A DNA stretch of 64,000 nucleotides from JBGSQR01 sp964509295 (GTDB taxonomy: Bacteria > Desulfobacterota > Desulfuromonadia > Geobacterales > Pseudopelobacteraceae), in the NCBI GenBank assembly GCA_964509295.1, contig CAZDWS010000011.1, forward strand, positions 86,905 through 150,904. The letters run 5' to 3'. Position 1 is the stretch's first letter; each line of letters opens with the position of its first letter. Both the position numbers and the translations under genes were made by a program. The notes below the pieces were generated by a model. That model saw nothing but the letters and a program-made list of their open reading frames with translations. It was not told where the DNA came from and made no database searches. Positions 1 through 9,775 of this stretch are shown here, piece after piece.

Positions 1-8
1 CCCAGGTC

Positions 9-341
9 TCACGGTATCCCCCCATGTCCAGAATGTGGATCATTGTTAGTCGGCAATTCGGAAGGCTTTTCGTCTTTATCCGCTTGTTGCGCCTCTTTGG
101 CATAGAAGCGCCATCCGCCGATTTTTTCGACAGCATCATTGGCTTCCCGCCAAGGTAGCAGCAGTTGTTCTTTGAATGGATGGTATTGGGTAAATATGGA
201 ACTATATTGAAAGGGTGCAGCCTGGGAAGCGGAGTTGTTCGGGGCGGCCGGAACCGCCCCTGATGTGGGTTGCGCATGGGTAGATGTAACACTCAACAAT
301 ACTGCGATTGGTAAAAACCATTGAAGAGTGTGTAAGCCCAT
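9..341 (-). CDS. Small exported protein at the 3' end of the cus operon
   Basis: A 110-residue protein of unknown function. The N-terminus is a signal peptide (hydrophobic segment, then THAQ), so it should act outside the cytoplasm. The mature part is low-complexity Pro/Ala/Asn, followed by a short conserved-looking core with Trp and aromatic residues (FKEQLLLPWREAND) and a His-containing tail ending HSGHGG. The start is supported by a GAGGTG ribosome site six bases upstream. It lies 24 bases after cusA on the same strand, so it is probably the last gene of the copper/silver efflux operon. The tail resembles the His-rich tails of the CusB and CusC proteins here. A role in periplasmic metal binding is inference only. 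Confidence 0.65.
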   Translation of the reverse strand: MGLHTLQWFLPIAVLLSVTSTHAQPTSGAVPAAPNNSASQAAPFQYSSIFTQYHPFKEQLLLPWREANDAVEKIGGWRFYAKEAQQADKDEKPSELPTNNDPHSGHGGIP

Positions 342-365
342 TATTTCACCTCGTCTAAAAATTAA

Positions 366-3300
366 TCAATGTTTCATGCCTGAATAGTGCAATCGTCCTT
401 TTTTCAAATCCCGCTTTTTCATCAGCACGAAAATAACCGGGGTCATGATCAACACATGCACTGCTGAAGAGATCATACCACCGATCATCGGCGCGGCAAT
501 CGGCTTCATCACATCGGCGCCGGTGCCGGTGGACCACATGATCGGGATCAGGCCCAGCAGGGCCACGGCCACGGTCATCAGCTTGGGGCGCAGGCGCAGC
601 ACTGCACCTTCAAAAGTGGCATCGTAGATATCCTGTTCCGTGCAGGGCCCATTGATCAGCTTCTTATCCAGCGCCTCATGCAGATAAATAACCATCACCA
701 CCCCGGTTTCCACGGCAATGCCGTACAGGGCAATAAATCCGACCCAGACCGCCACGGAGAGGTTATAGCCCAGCGCCGAGACAAGATAGACCCCTCCCAC
801 CAGGGCGAACGGCACCGAGAGCATGACCATGCTAGCTTCCAGGGCCGAACGGAAGGTGAAGTAAAGCAGGATGAAGATGATTACCATGCCCAGCGGAATC
901 AGTACCTGTAGACGCGCCTTGGCTCGGACCTGGTTTTCCCACTGGCCGGACCAGGCCACATAGTATCCGGGAGGTAACTTGAGATTCTTCTCCAGCACCT
1001 GCTTGGCTTCGGTTACAAATCCGCCCATATCACGGTCGCGCACATTCAGGAAAACCAGTGAACGCAGCAGTCCGCCCTCACTGTTGATCTCTGGAGCACC
1101 GGTGGAAATCTTGAGTTTGGTTACCAGAGATAGCGGCACCTGAGCCCCTTCCATGCTAGAGACCAGGATGCGGCGAATGGCCGGAATGTTGTCGCGGTAG
1201 TCACGCAGGTAACGAATGCGGATCGGGAAGCGATTACGTCCTTCAACGGTGGTTGAAAGCATCTCGCCACCGAGAGCCGTTTCTATAATGCTCTGGATGT
1301 CACCCACACTGACGCCGTAGCGTGCAGCAGCCTCGCGGTCGATGTCAATATCGATATAGTTGCCGCCTGTGACCCGCTCCGCCACCACATCGGCGGCACC
1401 CGGAATCGGCTTAAGAATCGCTTCGGCCTGGATCGCCAGATCCTTGAGTACGTTCAGGTCGCTGCCGAAGATCTTAACCCCCAGATCTGTCCTGACTCCG
1501 GTGGAAAGCATGTTGATCCGGTTAATGATCGGCTGGGTCCAGCCGTTGCGGACCCCGATCTGTTGCAGCTTGGCATCCAGTTCGGACACGATGTCGGCCT
1601 TCTTGACTCCCGGACGCCACTTGTCTTTGGGCTTGAGAATGATGATACTCTCGAACATGGAGACCGGTGCCGGATCTGTTGAGGTTTCGGCACGACCAAC
1701 CTTGCCGAGTACATGCTCAACCTCCGGCACGCTCTTGATAATGGTATCCTGTACTTGTATCAGTCTCTTGGCTTCAGTGATGGATACATTGGGCAGGGTG
1801 ACAGGCATATAAAGCAGTGAGCCTTCGTCCAGCGGCGGCATGAATTCGCTGCCCAGTTTCATGAACATCGGCACGGCGATCAGCAGAGCAATAAGATTCA
1901 AAGCAATGGTCGTCTTTTTCCAGACCAGCACCCATCTGATGACCGGCGAATAGAGCCTGATAAAAAAGGTTGATACCGGGTTGGCGCTTTCTGGCGGCAT
2001 TTTGCCGCGCATGAAGAAGTACATCAGTACCGGCACCAGGGTAATGGCGATCAGGGCTGAGCCCATCATGGAGAAGGTCTTGGTAAAAGCCAGAGGATGG
2101 AAGAGTTTTCCCTCCTGCCCTTCCAACATGAAGACAGGTACGAAAGAAAGTACGATGATTGCCAGGGAAAAGAAGATCGCTCGTCCGACCTGCTTGGCAG
2201 ATGTGATGACAACATCCAGACGTCGTTCAGGTGTACGCTCTTCCGGCGGCATTTCCGAGAGATGACGGTAGCAGTTTTCCACCATGATCACCCCGGCATC
2301 CACAAGTACGCCGATGGCAATGGCAATGCCGCCCAGTGACATAATGTTGGAAGTGACACCCATCATCTTCATGGTGATGAAGGCGATCAGCACTGAGATC
2401 GGCAGGGTCAACACGATCACCAGTGCGCTCTGGTAATGCAGCAGGAAGATCAGGATCACCAGCGAGACAACAATCGACTCCTCAAGCAGATTTGTTTTAA
2501 GTGTATTAATGGCCCGTTCTATCAAATCGGAACGGTCATAAGAGACCATGATTTTAACGCCTGGTGGTAGACCTTTTTCCAGCTCCTTGATCTTGGTCTT
2601 GACCCGGTCGATGACGTCCTTGGCGTTCTCACCGTAACGCATGACAACAATACCGCCGACCGCCTCACCCTCACCGTTCATATCCAGCATGCCGCGCCGG
2701 ATGGCGCCACCCAGCTGGACCGTACCGAGGTTTTTGACGTAAATGGGGGTGCCGCGCATGTCGGCGCCGACAACTATGTTCTCCAGGTCGGCCTTTGACT
2801 TGACATAGCCGCGGCTACGGATCAGGTACTCGGCATCGGCCTGTTCGATCAGTTTGCCGCCCACATCTTTGTTGGAGGCCTTGACCGCATCCATGACCTT
2901 GCCGACCTTGATGTTGTAGGCAAACAGTTTATTAGGGTCCAGATCAATCTGGTATTCCCGTACAAGGCCACCGATAGAGGCCACCTCAGCCACCCCTTGG
3001 ACGGTGTTGAGCTGGTAACGCACGAACCAGTCCTGCAATGTGCGCAGCTGTTCCAGGTCATATCCCTTACCCTCGATGGTGTACCAGAAGACATGGCCGA
3101 CACCGGTGCCGTCCGGCCCCAGGGTCGGAACAACTCCGGTCGGCAGCAGAGATGCGGCATAGTTAAGACGTTCCAGTACCCGGGTTCTGGCCCAGTAGAT
3201 GTCGGCCTTGTCCTCAAAGATGACATAGATCATCGAGAAGCCGAAAGCTGAGGAGGCACGCACAGCACGCACCTGCGGCAGTCCCTGCAGATTGACAGCC

Positions 3301-3506
3301 AGTGGATAGGTGACCTGGTCCTCCACCACCTGTGGAGAACGCCCCGGATAGTCGGTGAAGACGATTACCTGATTGTCGGAGAGATCCGGGATGGCATCCA
3401 CAGGAGTCCTGTAAACCGACCAGACACCCCAGGCAATGATCAGTCCGAAGACCATCAGGACAATCACGCGGTTACGGGCGGAATATTCAATAATTTTTTC
3501 GATCAT
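366..3506 (-). CDS. cusA: CusA-type copper/silver RND efflux pump
   Basis: Inner-membrane proton-driven pump of a tripartite CusCBA exporter that moves Cu(I)/Ag(I) from periplasm or cytoplasm to the outside. At 1046 residues it matches the family length. The three metal-binding methionines of E. coli CusA (M573, M623, M672) have clear counterparts: M567 in LLYMPVTLP, M617 in APVSMFES and M666 in RINMLSTGV. The TM4 proton-relay region reads AIAIGVLVDAGVIMVEN with Asp403, the pattern of the monovalent-cation (HME4) class rather than the Czc class. It follows cusB by 38 bases. All hallmarks are intact. Confidence 0.95.
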   Translation of the reverse strand: MIEKIIEYSARNRVIVLMVFGLIIAWGVWSVYRTPVDAIPDLSDNQVIVFTDYPGRSPQVVEDQVTYPLAVNLQGLPQVRAVRASSAFGFSMIYVIFEDKADIYWARTRVLERLNYAASLLPTGVVPTLGPDGTGVGHVFWYTIEGKGYDLEQLRTLQDWFVRYQLNTVQGVAEVASIGGLVREYQIDLDPNKLFAYNIKVGKVMDAVKASNKDVGGKLIEQADAEYLIRSRGYVKSKADLENIVVGADMRGTPIYVKNLGTVQLGGAIRRGMLDMNGEGEAVGGIVVMRYGENAKDVIDRVKTKIKELEKGLPPGVKIMVSYDRSDLIERAINTLKTNLLEESIVVSLVILIFLLHYQSALVIVLTLPISVLIAFITMKMMGVTSNIMSLGGIAIAIGVLVDAGVIMVENCYRHLSEMPPEERTPERRLDVVITSAKQVGRAIFFSLAIIVLSFVPVFMLEGQEGKLFHPLAFTKTFSMMGSALIAITLVPVLMYFFMRGKMPPESANPVSTFFIRLYSPVIRWVLVWKKTTIALNLIALLIAVPMFMKLGSEFMPPLDEGSLLYMPVTLPNVSITEAKRLIQVQDTIIKSVPEVEHVLGKVGRAETSTDPAPVSMFESIIILKPKDKWRPGVKKADIVSELDAKLQQIGVRNGWTQPIINRINMLSTGVRTDLGVKIFGSDLNVLKDLAIQAEAILKPIPGAADVVAERVTGGNYIDIDIDREAAARYGVSVGDIQSIIETALGGEMLSTTVEGRNRFPIRIRYLRDYRDNIPAIRRILVSSMEGAQVPLSLVTKLKISTGAPEINSEGGLLRSLVFLNVRDRDMGGFVTEAKQVLEKNLKLPPGYYVAWSGQWENQVRAKARLQVLIPLGMVIIFILLYFTFRSALEASMVMLSVPFALVGGVYLVSALGYNLSVAVWVGFIALYGIAVETGVVMVIYLHEALDKKLINGPCTEQDIYDATFEGAVLRLRPKLMTVAVALLGLIPIMWSTGTGADVMKPIAAPMIGGMISSAVHVLIMTPVIFVLMKKRDLKKGRLHYSGMKH

Positions 3507-3544
3507 AGCAGCAGTCCTTGTAGGAGATAGTTAGGTAGTCTTCA

Positions 3545-5008
3545 TTACATCTTCATGTCATCCATCTTCAAAGGACCCTTTTTTACAGGCTGCTGCTTTG
3601 CGGGTGGAGCGCCATGGCCTTCATGGCCTGTCTGTGGTTGTTTTTTATCTGCCGCAGGCGCCTGATTCTGGCCAGATGCCTGGGCCTGACCATCAGCTGT
3701 CGGCTTGGCGCCACCGGTATGCTGGCTGTGATCTACGGCACCGCCTCCTTTGAGCTGCGATTCAGAGTCGATTAGATAGGCACCGGAAACCGCAACCTTT
3801 TCACCGGACTTCAACCCGGAAAGAATCTGTACCTGATCATCAGTCCGTTCACCCACCTGTACTTCACGCGGTTCAAACATGCCCGGAGCGGTTTCTACCC
3901 AGAGCACCTGACGTTTACCCGAATCCATAACAGCTGTTATTGGAACAACGATACCCTTGGCCAGCGGAACCCTGATTGTGGCATTAACAAACATGTCCGG
4001 TTTCAACATCTGTTTGGGATTAGGCATTTCTACCCGCGCCTTGACTGTATGGGTCTTTGGGTCGTGAAACGGGTATACATAGCTGATCTTTCCGTTAAAT
4101 TTCATACCATGTTCAATGGCAGACCGGATTTCAACCTGTTGTCCCACCCTCACAAAGGGAACTTCATTATCAAATATTTCGATTTCAACCCAGACTTTGG
4201 ACAGGTCGGCAATATTAAACAGAACTTCACCGGCATTTACGTACTGCCCCTGTTGAACCATCTTTTCGATCACGACGCCGGAAAGGGGTGTGTAGATTGG
4301 TAGGCGGATATTCGGTTTACCGGCTTTTTCCAGTTCAGCGATTTGGCTTTCCTTTACGCCGAACAACATTAGCCGCTGCTTGGCAGAGGCAACCAGACCG
4401 TCTCCATTTTGAGAAATTGATGGTATGGGCGAGTTTTTGAGTTGGTTACGGCTTTTTACGGCCAGCAGGTATTCCTGCTGGGTGGACAGCAGGTCCGGCG
4501 AATAGACCTCTGCCACGGGCTTGTCCTTATTGACAGAAGAACCGACCGTATTGACGTGCAACTTATCGATACGGCCAGCGATCCAGGCAGTGACCTTGGC
4601 CTGTCGCGACTGGTCGTACTGGACGATGCCGACTGCGTTAATTTCTTTATTCAGAGTCTGCTGCTTAGCCTCGATAGTGGCCACATTGGCCATGACCCGC
4701 TGGGTAGACGATAGAGAAACATGCCCGATCATTTCGGCCTGCTGCTTCTGCTCCGGAGTCTGGGCAGTACCCTCTGCGGCGCCTTCAATCTTCTTGATCA
4801 GTTCCATGCCACAAATCGGGCAGGTGCCCGGCTTGTCCTTGATGATAAATGGGTGCATGGAGCAGGTATAGAGCTGCTTGCCCTGCACAGACTTTTGCTC
4901 GCCGGCTGATTCCGGGTGTTTCTTCTGCCAGACATACCAGCCGCCACCTGCAGCCGCAGCTAAAATTATTACCACCAGCGGGATTGCGATTTTCCTGTTC
5001 AGAGCCAT
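3545..5008 (-). CDS. cusB: CusB-type periplasmic adaptor with heavy-metal-binding domain
   Basis: Membrane fusion protein linking CusA to CusC. An N-terminal membrane anchor (residues 6-27) is followed by a heavy-metal-binding domain with the motif YTCSMHPFI..GTCPICGMEL (C49, H52, C63, C66), then the usual lipoyl/barrel adaptor region (TAWIAGRIDKLHVNTVG, VYSPDLLSTQQEYL, YTPLSGVV). The C-terminal 60 residues are rich in His and Met (DHSQHTGG, TGHEGHGAP, MDDMKM), consistent with metal capture and handover. The start has a GAGGT ribosome site. It sits between cusC (24 bases upstream) and cusA. The HMBD at the N-terminus is common in Geobacter-like CusB proteins. Confidence 0.93.
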   Translation of the reverse strand: MALNRKIAIPLVVIILAAAAGGGWYVWQKKHPESAGEQKSVQGKQLYTCSMHPFIIKDKPGTCPICGMELIKKIEGAAEGTAQTPEQKQQAEMIGHVSLSSTQRVMANVATIEAKQQTLNKEINAVGIVQYDQSRQAKVTAWIAGRIDKLHVNTVGSSVNKDKPVAEVYSPDLLSTQQEYLLAVKSRNQLKNSPIPSISQNGDGLVASAKQRLMLFGVKESQIAELEKAGKPNIRLPIYTPLSGVVIEKMVQQGQYVNAGEVLFNIADLSKVWVEIEIFDNEVPFVRVGQQVEIRSAIEHGMKFNGKISYVYPFHDPKTHTVKARVEMPNPKQMLKPDMFVNATIRVPLAKGIVVPITAVMDSGKRQVLWVETAPGMFEPREVQVGERTDDQVQILSGLKSGEKVAVSGAYLIDSESQLKGGGAVDHSQHTGGAKPTADGQAQASGQNQAPAADKKQPQTGHEGHGAPPAKQQPVKKGPLKMDDMKM

Positions 5009-5032
5009 GGTTGTACCTCGGTATCGAAAATT

Positions 5033-6400
5033 TTAGTGATGTTGAGAATGTTCGGATGCTGGCAACAGTTCAGTTGGAATGGCTGGCGGTACTGAAGCAG
5101 GCATGGCATCTTGTACGGCTAAATCCACACCTACAACAGCTTCCAGCTTGGCCAGATTCATCATGTACTCGGCCTGCGATTCGTACAGCTCACGCTCATA
5201 GTTAAACAGGTTGACTCGCCCGTCGAGCAGCGTCAGGAAATCCACCTTATTAACCCGGTAGCTTATCACGGCTGACTCCAGCGATTGTTCTGCCTGGGGG
5301 ATGATCCCACCCTTGTAGAGTTCCACAAGCTTACGACGGCGCTCCAACTGAGCCAAGGTATCGCTGATGGTGTAACTAATGTTATTTTTAAGGTTGTTTA
5401 ACTCTTCATTTGCCATGGTTGTCTCAGACTTGGATTCAGCAAGCATGGCTCGGCGGCGTTCCTGTTGAAAGGGGAGATTAAAGGTCACGCCGACGCTGAA
5501 CATGTTGTAGCCAGGATCCTGAACCATTTCGGTCGATACTGCTTCTTTGAACATGTACTCGAATGAGAGGTTGAAGTCGGGATAAAATTCTTTCTGCGCC
5601 AAGCGGTGGGAGGCCTGTCCCTTATTGGTCAACATGGCCAGGCTTTTGATCTGGGGACGTTTTTCCAGAGCAAGTTTATTCAGCTGTTCGGCTGAATCTC
5701 TGACTTCGGGCAGGGAGAAATCGACAATGGCCTCAACCGGAGTATCCACCGGGCGATACACAAGATAATTAAGATTTGCTTCCAGGCTTCTGCGCTTTTG
5801 CCTGAGCGTAATCTGCATGTCGAGCATTTTGGATTTTTCCAGGTTGGCCTTATAGATATCCTGTTGCACGCCCTGTCCGACAGAATACTTGGATTCGGCA
5901 ATGGTTACGAAGTCTTCCAGAATCCTCAGGTTCTTGTCAATGATTACCAAAAACTTGTCTACCGTCCAGATTTGGTAATAGGTCTCCTTGACCATCCGGG
6001 TCAACTCCAGTTTGCGCTCTTCAACCGACCACCTGTAGGACTCGGCCTCATACTGGGCAATTTCCTCTTTAATGGCTCTTTTGCCCCAGAAAGGGATTTG
6101 CTGGGAGATTCCGATAACTTTGGCGGACTGAGGATCTTTATTGAACACAAACGGCTCACGGGCCAACATATTTTGAAGCTTGAACATCAGCATCGGGTCT
6201 TCCAAGGCTGAGGCCTGCTTAACTTTATTAGCAAACATCTGCCAACGGGCCTGTGAGGATTTAAGTTCCGGATTTTTGGCAACTGCTGTAGCGACGAGAT
6301 TATTCAAGTTTTCTGTCGACAATTGTGCTTCTTCGGACCATGCCATAGCGGGAGAAATTACAAGCAGCATCAGCACTGCAAGTGTGTGAAGATTTTTCAT
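5033..6400 (-). CDS. cusC: CusC/TolC-family outer membrane channel
   Basis: Outer-membrane factor (455 residues) forming the exit duct of the Cus exporter. A signal peptide covers residues 1-22 (ends SPAMAWS). Two TolC-like halves with coiled-coil helices follow (LTRMVKETYYQIWTVDK and the later LAQLERRRKLVELYKGG). The protein ends with SEHSQHH, a short His tail. It is the first gene of the cusCBA unit; a ribosome site AGGAG precedes the ATG. A candidate sigma-54 promoter lies about 40 bases upstream and the next gene upstream encodes a sigma-54 activator, which suggests that regulator controls this operon. Confidence 0.88.
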   Translation of the reverse strand: MKNLHTLAVLMLLVISPAMAWSEEAQLSTENLNNLVATAVAKNPELKSSQARWQMFANKVKQASALEDPMLMFKLQNMLAREPFVFNKDPQSAKVIGISQQIPFWGKRAIKEEIAQYEAESYRWSVEERKLELTRMVKETYYQIWTVDKFLVIIDKNLRILEDFVTIAESKYSVGQGVQQDIYKANLEKSKMLDMQITLRQKRRSLEANLNYLVYRPVDTPVEAIVDFSLPEVRDSAEQLNKLALEKRPQIKSLAMLTNKGQASHRLAQKEFYPDFNLSFEYMFKEAVSTEMVQDPGYNMFSVGVTFNLPFQQERRRAMLAESKSETTMANEELNNLKNNISYTISDTLAQLERRRKLVELYKGGIIPQAEQSLESAVISYRVNKVDFLTLLDGRVNLFNYERELYESQAEYMMNLAKLEAVVGVDLAVQDAMPASVPPAIPTELLPASEHSQHH

Positions 6401-6439
6401 GGGAACTCCTGACTGTGAGATGTCAATGTGAGTATCTTA

Positions 6440-6455
6440 TACAGAGACCATGCCA
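6440..6455 (-). promoter_or_regulatory. Candidate sigma-54 promoter for cusCBA
   Basis: Read on the minus strand the sequence is TGGCATGGTCTCTGTA. It keeps the GG of the -24 element, a 10-base gap and the G of the -12 element of the consensus TGGCACG-N4-TTGCA, but has GT in place of GC. Its distance to the cusC start (about 40 bases) suits a promoter. The adjacent sigma-54 activator gene makes the assignment reasonable; the weak -12 element keeps confidence low. Confidence 0.4.
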
Positions 6456-6599
6456 AACGTTATCTGGCTAATATTGTTAATATAATGATAATTGTGCGTA
6501 TTTAAGGCGTAGAATAACCTACATCCCACTAAGAATATAACACACTTAACTCTGCGTGATTACTGTGAAGAAGCACTATACCTAGTTATACATCAATAT

Positions 6600-7958
6600 T
6601 TATTTATTGTTAGGCAGTGTAATGTCATATTTTTCAATCCGGTAGATAAGCGTATGGCGGGGAATCCTCAGGAAACGAGCTGCAGCTGTCTGATTCCAGG
6701 AATTACATTCCAAAGCAGCAACAACTACCTCCCGTTCAAGCTGCTCAAGAGAATACCCCTCGTCGGGTAGCTTTATGAATGCACGACTAGAAGCACCACG
6801 TTCCCGAAACTTATCCGGCAAGTCATTGAGACTGATCAGATCACTGTTACGCATAATAAGCAGGCGTTCGACGGTGTTTTCCAGTTCTCGCACGTTTCCA
6901 GGCCACGGATACATGATCAGGGTTTCAAGGACTTCCTTATCAATAGAGATCTGCTCACTACCGTGCTTGGAGCAGAAATATTTGATCAGGAGCGGAATAT
7001 CCTTACGTCTTTCCCTTAATGGCGGCAGGTGGATCGGAATCACCGCCAACCGGTAATACAGATCTTCGCGGAACGTGCCGTCAACAATAGCCTTGTCGAT
7101 GTTCAAATTGGTAGCTGATAAGACACGTACATCCAGTTTTTGAATCTTGTCACCGCCAACTGGTTCCACTTCCTTTTCCTGTAGAGCCCGCAACAGCTTG
7201 GGTTGCAATTCCACCGGCAGGTCGCCAACCTCGTCCAGAAAAAGCGTCCCTCCTTCTGCCAGCTGGAACTTTCCCGTCTTGTCTCGAATCGCTCCGGTGA
7301 AGGCACCCTTGACATGACCAAAAAGCTCACTCTCCAGTAATTCACGGGGAATCGCAGCGCAATTTATGGCAACAAAAGGAGCATCCTTTCGCGAACTATT
7401 GTTGTGGATGGAACGGGCAACAAGCTCTTTACCTGTACCGGATTCGCCTGTAATTAATATTGCTGCTTCCGTGTCAGCAACTTTGCGAATTACTTCAAAA
7501 ACCTTTTCCATTTCTTTGGATGTACCTACAATGGTTCGGAAATCGGCTTTATCCGACAATACACTTTTTAACCGTTTGTTCTCTTCTGCCAATCCGCTGA
7601 ATTGGAGTGCCTTACTGACAGTCAACTTAAGCGCATCTCTGTTGAACGGTTTTGTAATATAATCATATGCACCAACCTTCATCGCTTCCACTGCCACGTC
7701 AATTGTTCCAAAAGCTGTGATTATTATTACCAATGTATCTGGAGAGCGCTCCTTAATTGACTTGAGCACCATTAAACCATCCATGCCAGGCATATTCATA
7801 TCGGTGATGACCAGATCGGGCTGAAGTTTGCCAAACAGATATAAGCCTTCCTCTCCGGAACTAGCAGATTGAATTTCGTAGCCTTCTTCTTGAAGGTTAT
7901 ATTCAAGCACTCGCCTCAGCGAAGTGTCGTCGTCGATTACAAGTATTTTAGCTTTCAA
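6600..7958 (-). CDS. Sigma-54-dependent response regulator (NtrC/ZraR type)
   Basis: Cytoplasmic transcription activator of 452 residues. Receiver domain at residues 1-120 (DLVITDMNMPGMDG contains the phosphoacceptor Asp; KPF follows), AAA+ sigma-54 interaction domain with Walker A GESGTGKE and the sigma-54 contact loop GAFTGA, and a Fis-type helix-turn-helix at the C-terminus (WNQTAAARFLRIPRHTLIYR). The start is TTG, with GGAGGG five bases upstream, and it overlaps the stop of the kinase gene, indicating translational coupling. The pair lies directly upstream of cusCBA and most likely controls it in response to metal in the periplasm. ZraR or CusR-analogue roles cannot be told apart from sequence. 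Confidence 0.93.
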   Translation of the reverse strand: MKAKILVIDDDTSLRRVLEYNLQEEGYEIQSASSGEEGLYLFGKLQPDLVITDMNMPGMDGLMVLKSIKERSPDTLVIIITAFGTIDVAVEAMKVGAYDYITKPFNRDALKLTVSKALQFSGLAEENKRLKSVLSDKADFRTIVGTSKEMEKVFEVIRKVADTEAAILITGESGTGKELVARSIHNNSSRKDAPFVAINCAAIPRELLESELFGHVKGAFTGAIRDKTGKFQLAEGGTLFLDEVGDLPVELQPKLLRALQEKEVEPVGGDKIQKLDVRVLSATNLNIDKAIVDGTFREDLYYRLAVIPIHLPPLRERRKDIPLLIKYFCSKHGSEQISIDKEVLETLIMYPWPGNVRELENTVERLLIMRNSDLISLNDLPDKFRERGASSRAFIKLPDEGYSLEQLEREVVVAALECNSWNQTAAARFLRIPRHTLIYRIEKYDITLPNNK

Positions 7959-9067
7959 GATAACCCTCCATTAGTTTCAGCATGTATCGGCAATCGGACT
8001 GTGACAGTCGTCCCATGGCCGATCTCACTTTCAACAAGCATTGTCCCGCCATGGCTTTCAATGATCTTTTTTGTTATCGCCAGGCCTAATCCGGTACCGC
8101 TTTGTTTGGTGGTAAAAAATGGCTCGAATATGCGTCCAAGTGCCTCTGTATCAATTCCCGAGCCGGTATCACGAAAACAGATTTCGTAAAGTTCTGACTG
8201 ATAAATTTTAGTCGAAATTATTACACTGCCGCCTGGTGGAGTGGCCTGCAAGGCGTTAATGACAATGTTCAGAAATGCCTGCCTGAGTTTTTCCCCGTCG
8301 GCCCTCATGATTACTTCGTTGACGGGCTGTTGTACCAGCAATTTGATCTGCCGCTCTTTGGCATCGTTAGAAACCAGTGTTGCAATCATTTCCAGTTCTT
8401 CCTGAACCCTGCAGGCCTGCATTTCAACAGGTTGCGGACGAGCCATGTGGAGAAAATCCTCAACTACCCGGTTCAGGCGCTCGGTCTCTTTAATCTGAAT
8501 TTCGATAAACTCATGTTTGGGATCGCCTGGTTTATAGTCGTCCTTCAGAATTTCTGCAGTTCCTCGAATCGATCCGAGAGGGTTGCGGATTTCATGAGCC
8601 AGTACAGCCGCCATTTCTCCAAGAGTTGACAGCTTTTCTGACCGACGCAATTGCTCTTCAATGACTATGATTTTTTCTGATTGGGCTTGAAGCTTTTTAA
8701 AAGATTCATCCAAGCCCGCAGCAGTAAGCTGCAGCTCTGTGCTCCGCTCGCATTCTTTCTGCGACAGGAGACCTGTGACACCACCAACTATGTTGTAAAG
8801 CACTATTTCCAGGTATTTTTCCATCTCCACAGTGAGATGTCCACCCCACTGAAATAAAATATGTGGAGCATAGACAATACTGACTATAAAAGAACAAGCC
8901 AGGCCACCGCGGAGGCCATACCAAAAAGCTGCCAGGATGATCGGCAGATAATAAAGCCGCTGATAGATATCATGCAAAAATGGCAGATTCAGCGGCGTCA
9001 TGTAGTGCAAAAAACTGATGCCGATGATAGACACTAAAAGTATGAATGGACGTATCAGTTTTTTCAT
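7955..9067 (-). CDS. Membrane sensor histidine kinase
   Basis: Kinase of 370 residues, partner of the sigma-54 regulator it overlaps by four bases. The first ~100 residues form several membrane helices (FILLVSIIGISFLHYM, YYLPIILAAFWYGLRGGL, CSFIVSIVYAPHILFQW, IVLYNIVGGVTGLL) with almost no periplasmic domain, so it may sense within the membrane. A short coiled coil leads to HisKA (LAHEIRNPLGSI, the phosphorylated His) and an HATPase domain (N box NIVINALQA, G boxes DTGSGID and GTGLGLAI). The same membrane module occurs in the truncated HD-GYP gene near 33 kb. The ligand is unknown; the cusCBA neighbourhood suggests copper or silver. Confidence 0.92.
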   Translation of the reverse strand: MKKLIRPFILLVSIIGISFLHYMTPLNLPFLHDIYQRLYYLPIILAAFWYGLRGGLACSFIVSIVYAPHILFQWGGHLTVEMEKYLEIVLYNIVGGVTGLLSQKECERSTELQLTAAGLDESFKKLQAQSEKIIVIEEQLRRSEKLSTLGEMAAVLAHEIRNPLGSIRGTAEILKDDYKPGDPKHEFIEIQIKETERLNRVVEDFLHMARPQPVEMQACRVQEELEMIATLVSNDAKERQIKLLVQQPVNEVIMRADGEKLRQAFLNIVINALQATPPGGSVIISTKIYQSELYEICFRDTGSGIDTEALGRIFEPFFTTKQSGTGLGLAITKKIIESHGGTMLVESEIGHGTTVTVRLPIHAETNGGLS

Positions 9068-9135
9068 AACATTCCGTTCATGGCGCTATAGTTTGATTTC
9101 ATAATTTCCATTGAAATGCGTCCGCCTGAAAATAT

Positions 9136-9708
9136 TCAGCTACCATGACCGATTGATCCACCACTGCTGATTGTACGGAGAACGGAGTTTATCGACTCAT
9201 CCATCCTTTGTTCATATATGTGACGACTGTCGTTATTGACGATAACTTGTTTTACAGTTGCTTCAACTGTCTCCGGAGATTCATTAATTGGATGAGCACT
9301 CGGCAGCTTTTCGAAGTGAACATGAGGACCGGTTGAGCGGCCTGAGTTTCCTGAAAATGCTACTACAGTGCCTGACTCTACCAACTCGCCAGAACTAACT
9401 TTAATAAGGGAGTTGTGCCCATATAGCGTACGATCACCGTTGGCATGTTCAATGATTACTGCTGAACCATAGCCGCGACGATCGCCAGCAAAAACTATCC
9501 GTCCTTTGCGGATAGCCCGTACTGGCGTGCCAACCGGTACGGCGATATCGATACCGCGATGGAAGATGCGTTTACCGCTGCCAAATGGGTCAACACGCAG
9601 TCCTATTCCGGAGGTTATGACACCGTTAGCAACCGGCAGCTCCATTTCTGCCAGAGCAGAAACCGGCATACCCAAAAGTATTGTTATCGCGAATAAGATT
9701 CGTTTCAT
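9136..9708 (-). CDS. Exported M23-family (LytM) peptidase
   Basis: Small periplasmic peptidase (190 residues) expected to cut peptidoglycan cross-links. A signal peptide at residues 1-20 (ends SALAE) is followed by a compact LytM domain. The zinc ligands are visible in FHRGIDIAVPVGTPV (His and Asp) and TGPHVHFE (HxH). No SH3, LysM or coiled-coil region is attached, unlike EnvC or NlpD. It sits between flgC and the kinase gene on the same strand. Because flagellar or efflux assemblies cross the cell wall, a local wall-remodelling role is possible, but this is inference. Confidence 0.88.
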   Translation of the reverse strand: MKRILFAITILLGMPVSALAEMELPVANGVITSGIGLRVDPFGSGKRIFHRGIDIAVPVGTPVRAIRKGRIVFAGDRRGYGSAVIIEHANGDRTLYGHNSLIKVSSGELVESGTVVAFSGNSGRSTGPHVHFEKLPSAHPINESPETVEATVKQVIVNNDSRHIYEQRMDESINSVLRTISSGGSIGHGS

Positions 9709-9775
9709 TTTTGTATCGACCTGTTGGTATTAATTATTCCACCTCATAAACCGCACTTTTTTGAAGTGCTAGTGC

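Noticed and set aside
1360..1812. Plus-strand open frame of 150 codons opposite cusA
   Set aside because: It is the antisense shadow of a strongly conserved gene, with no ribosome site or known motif.
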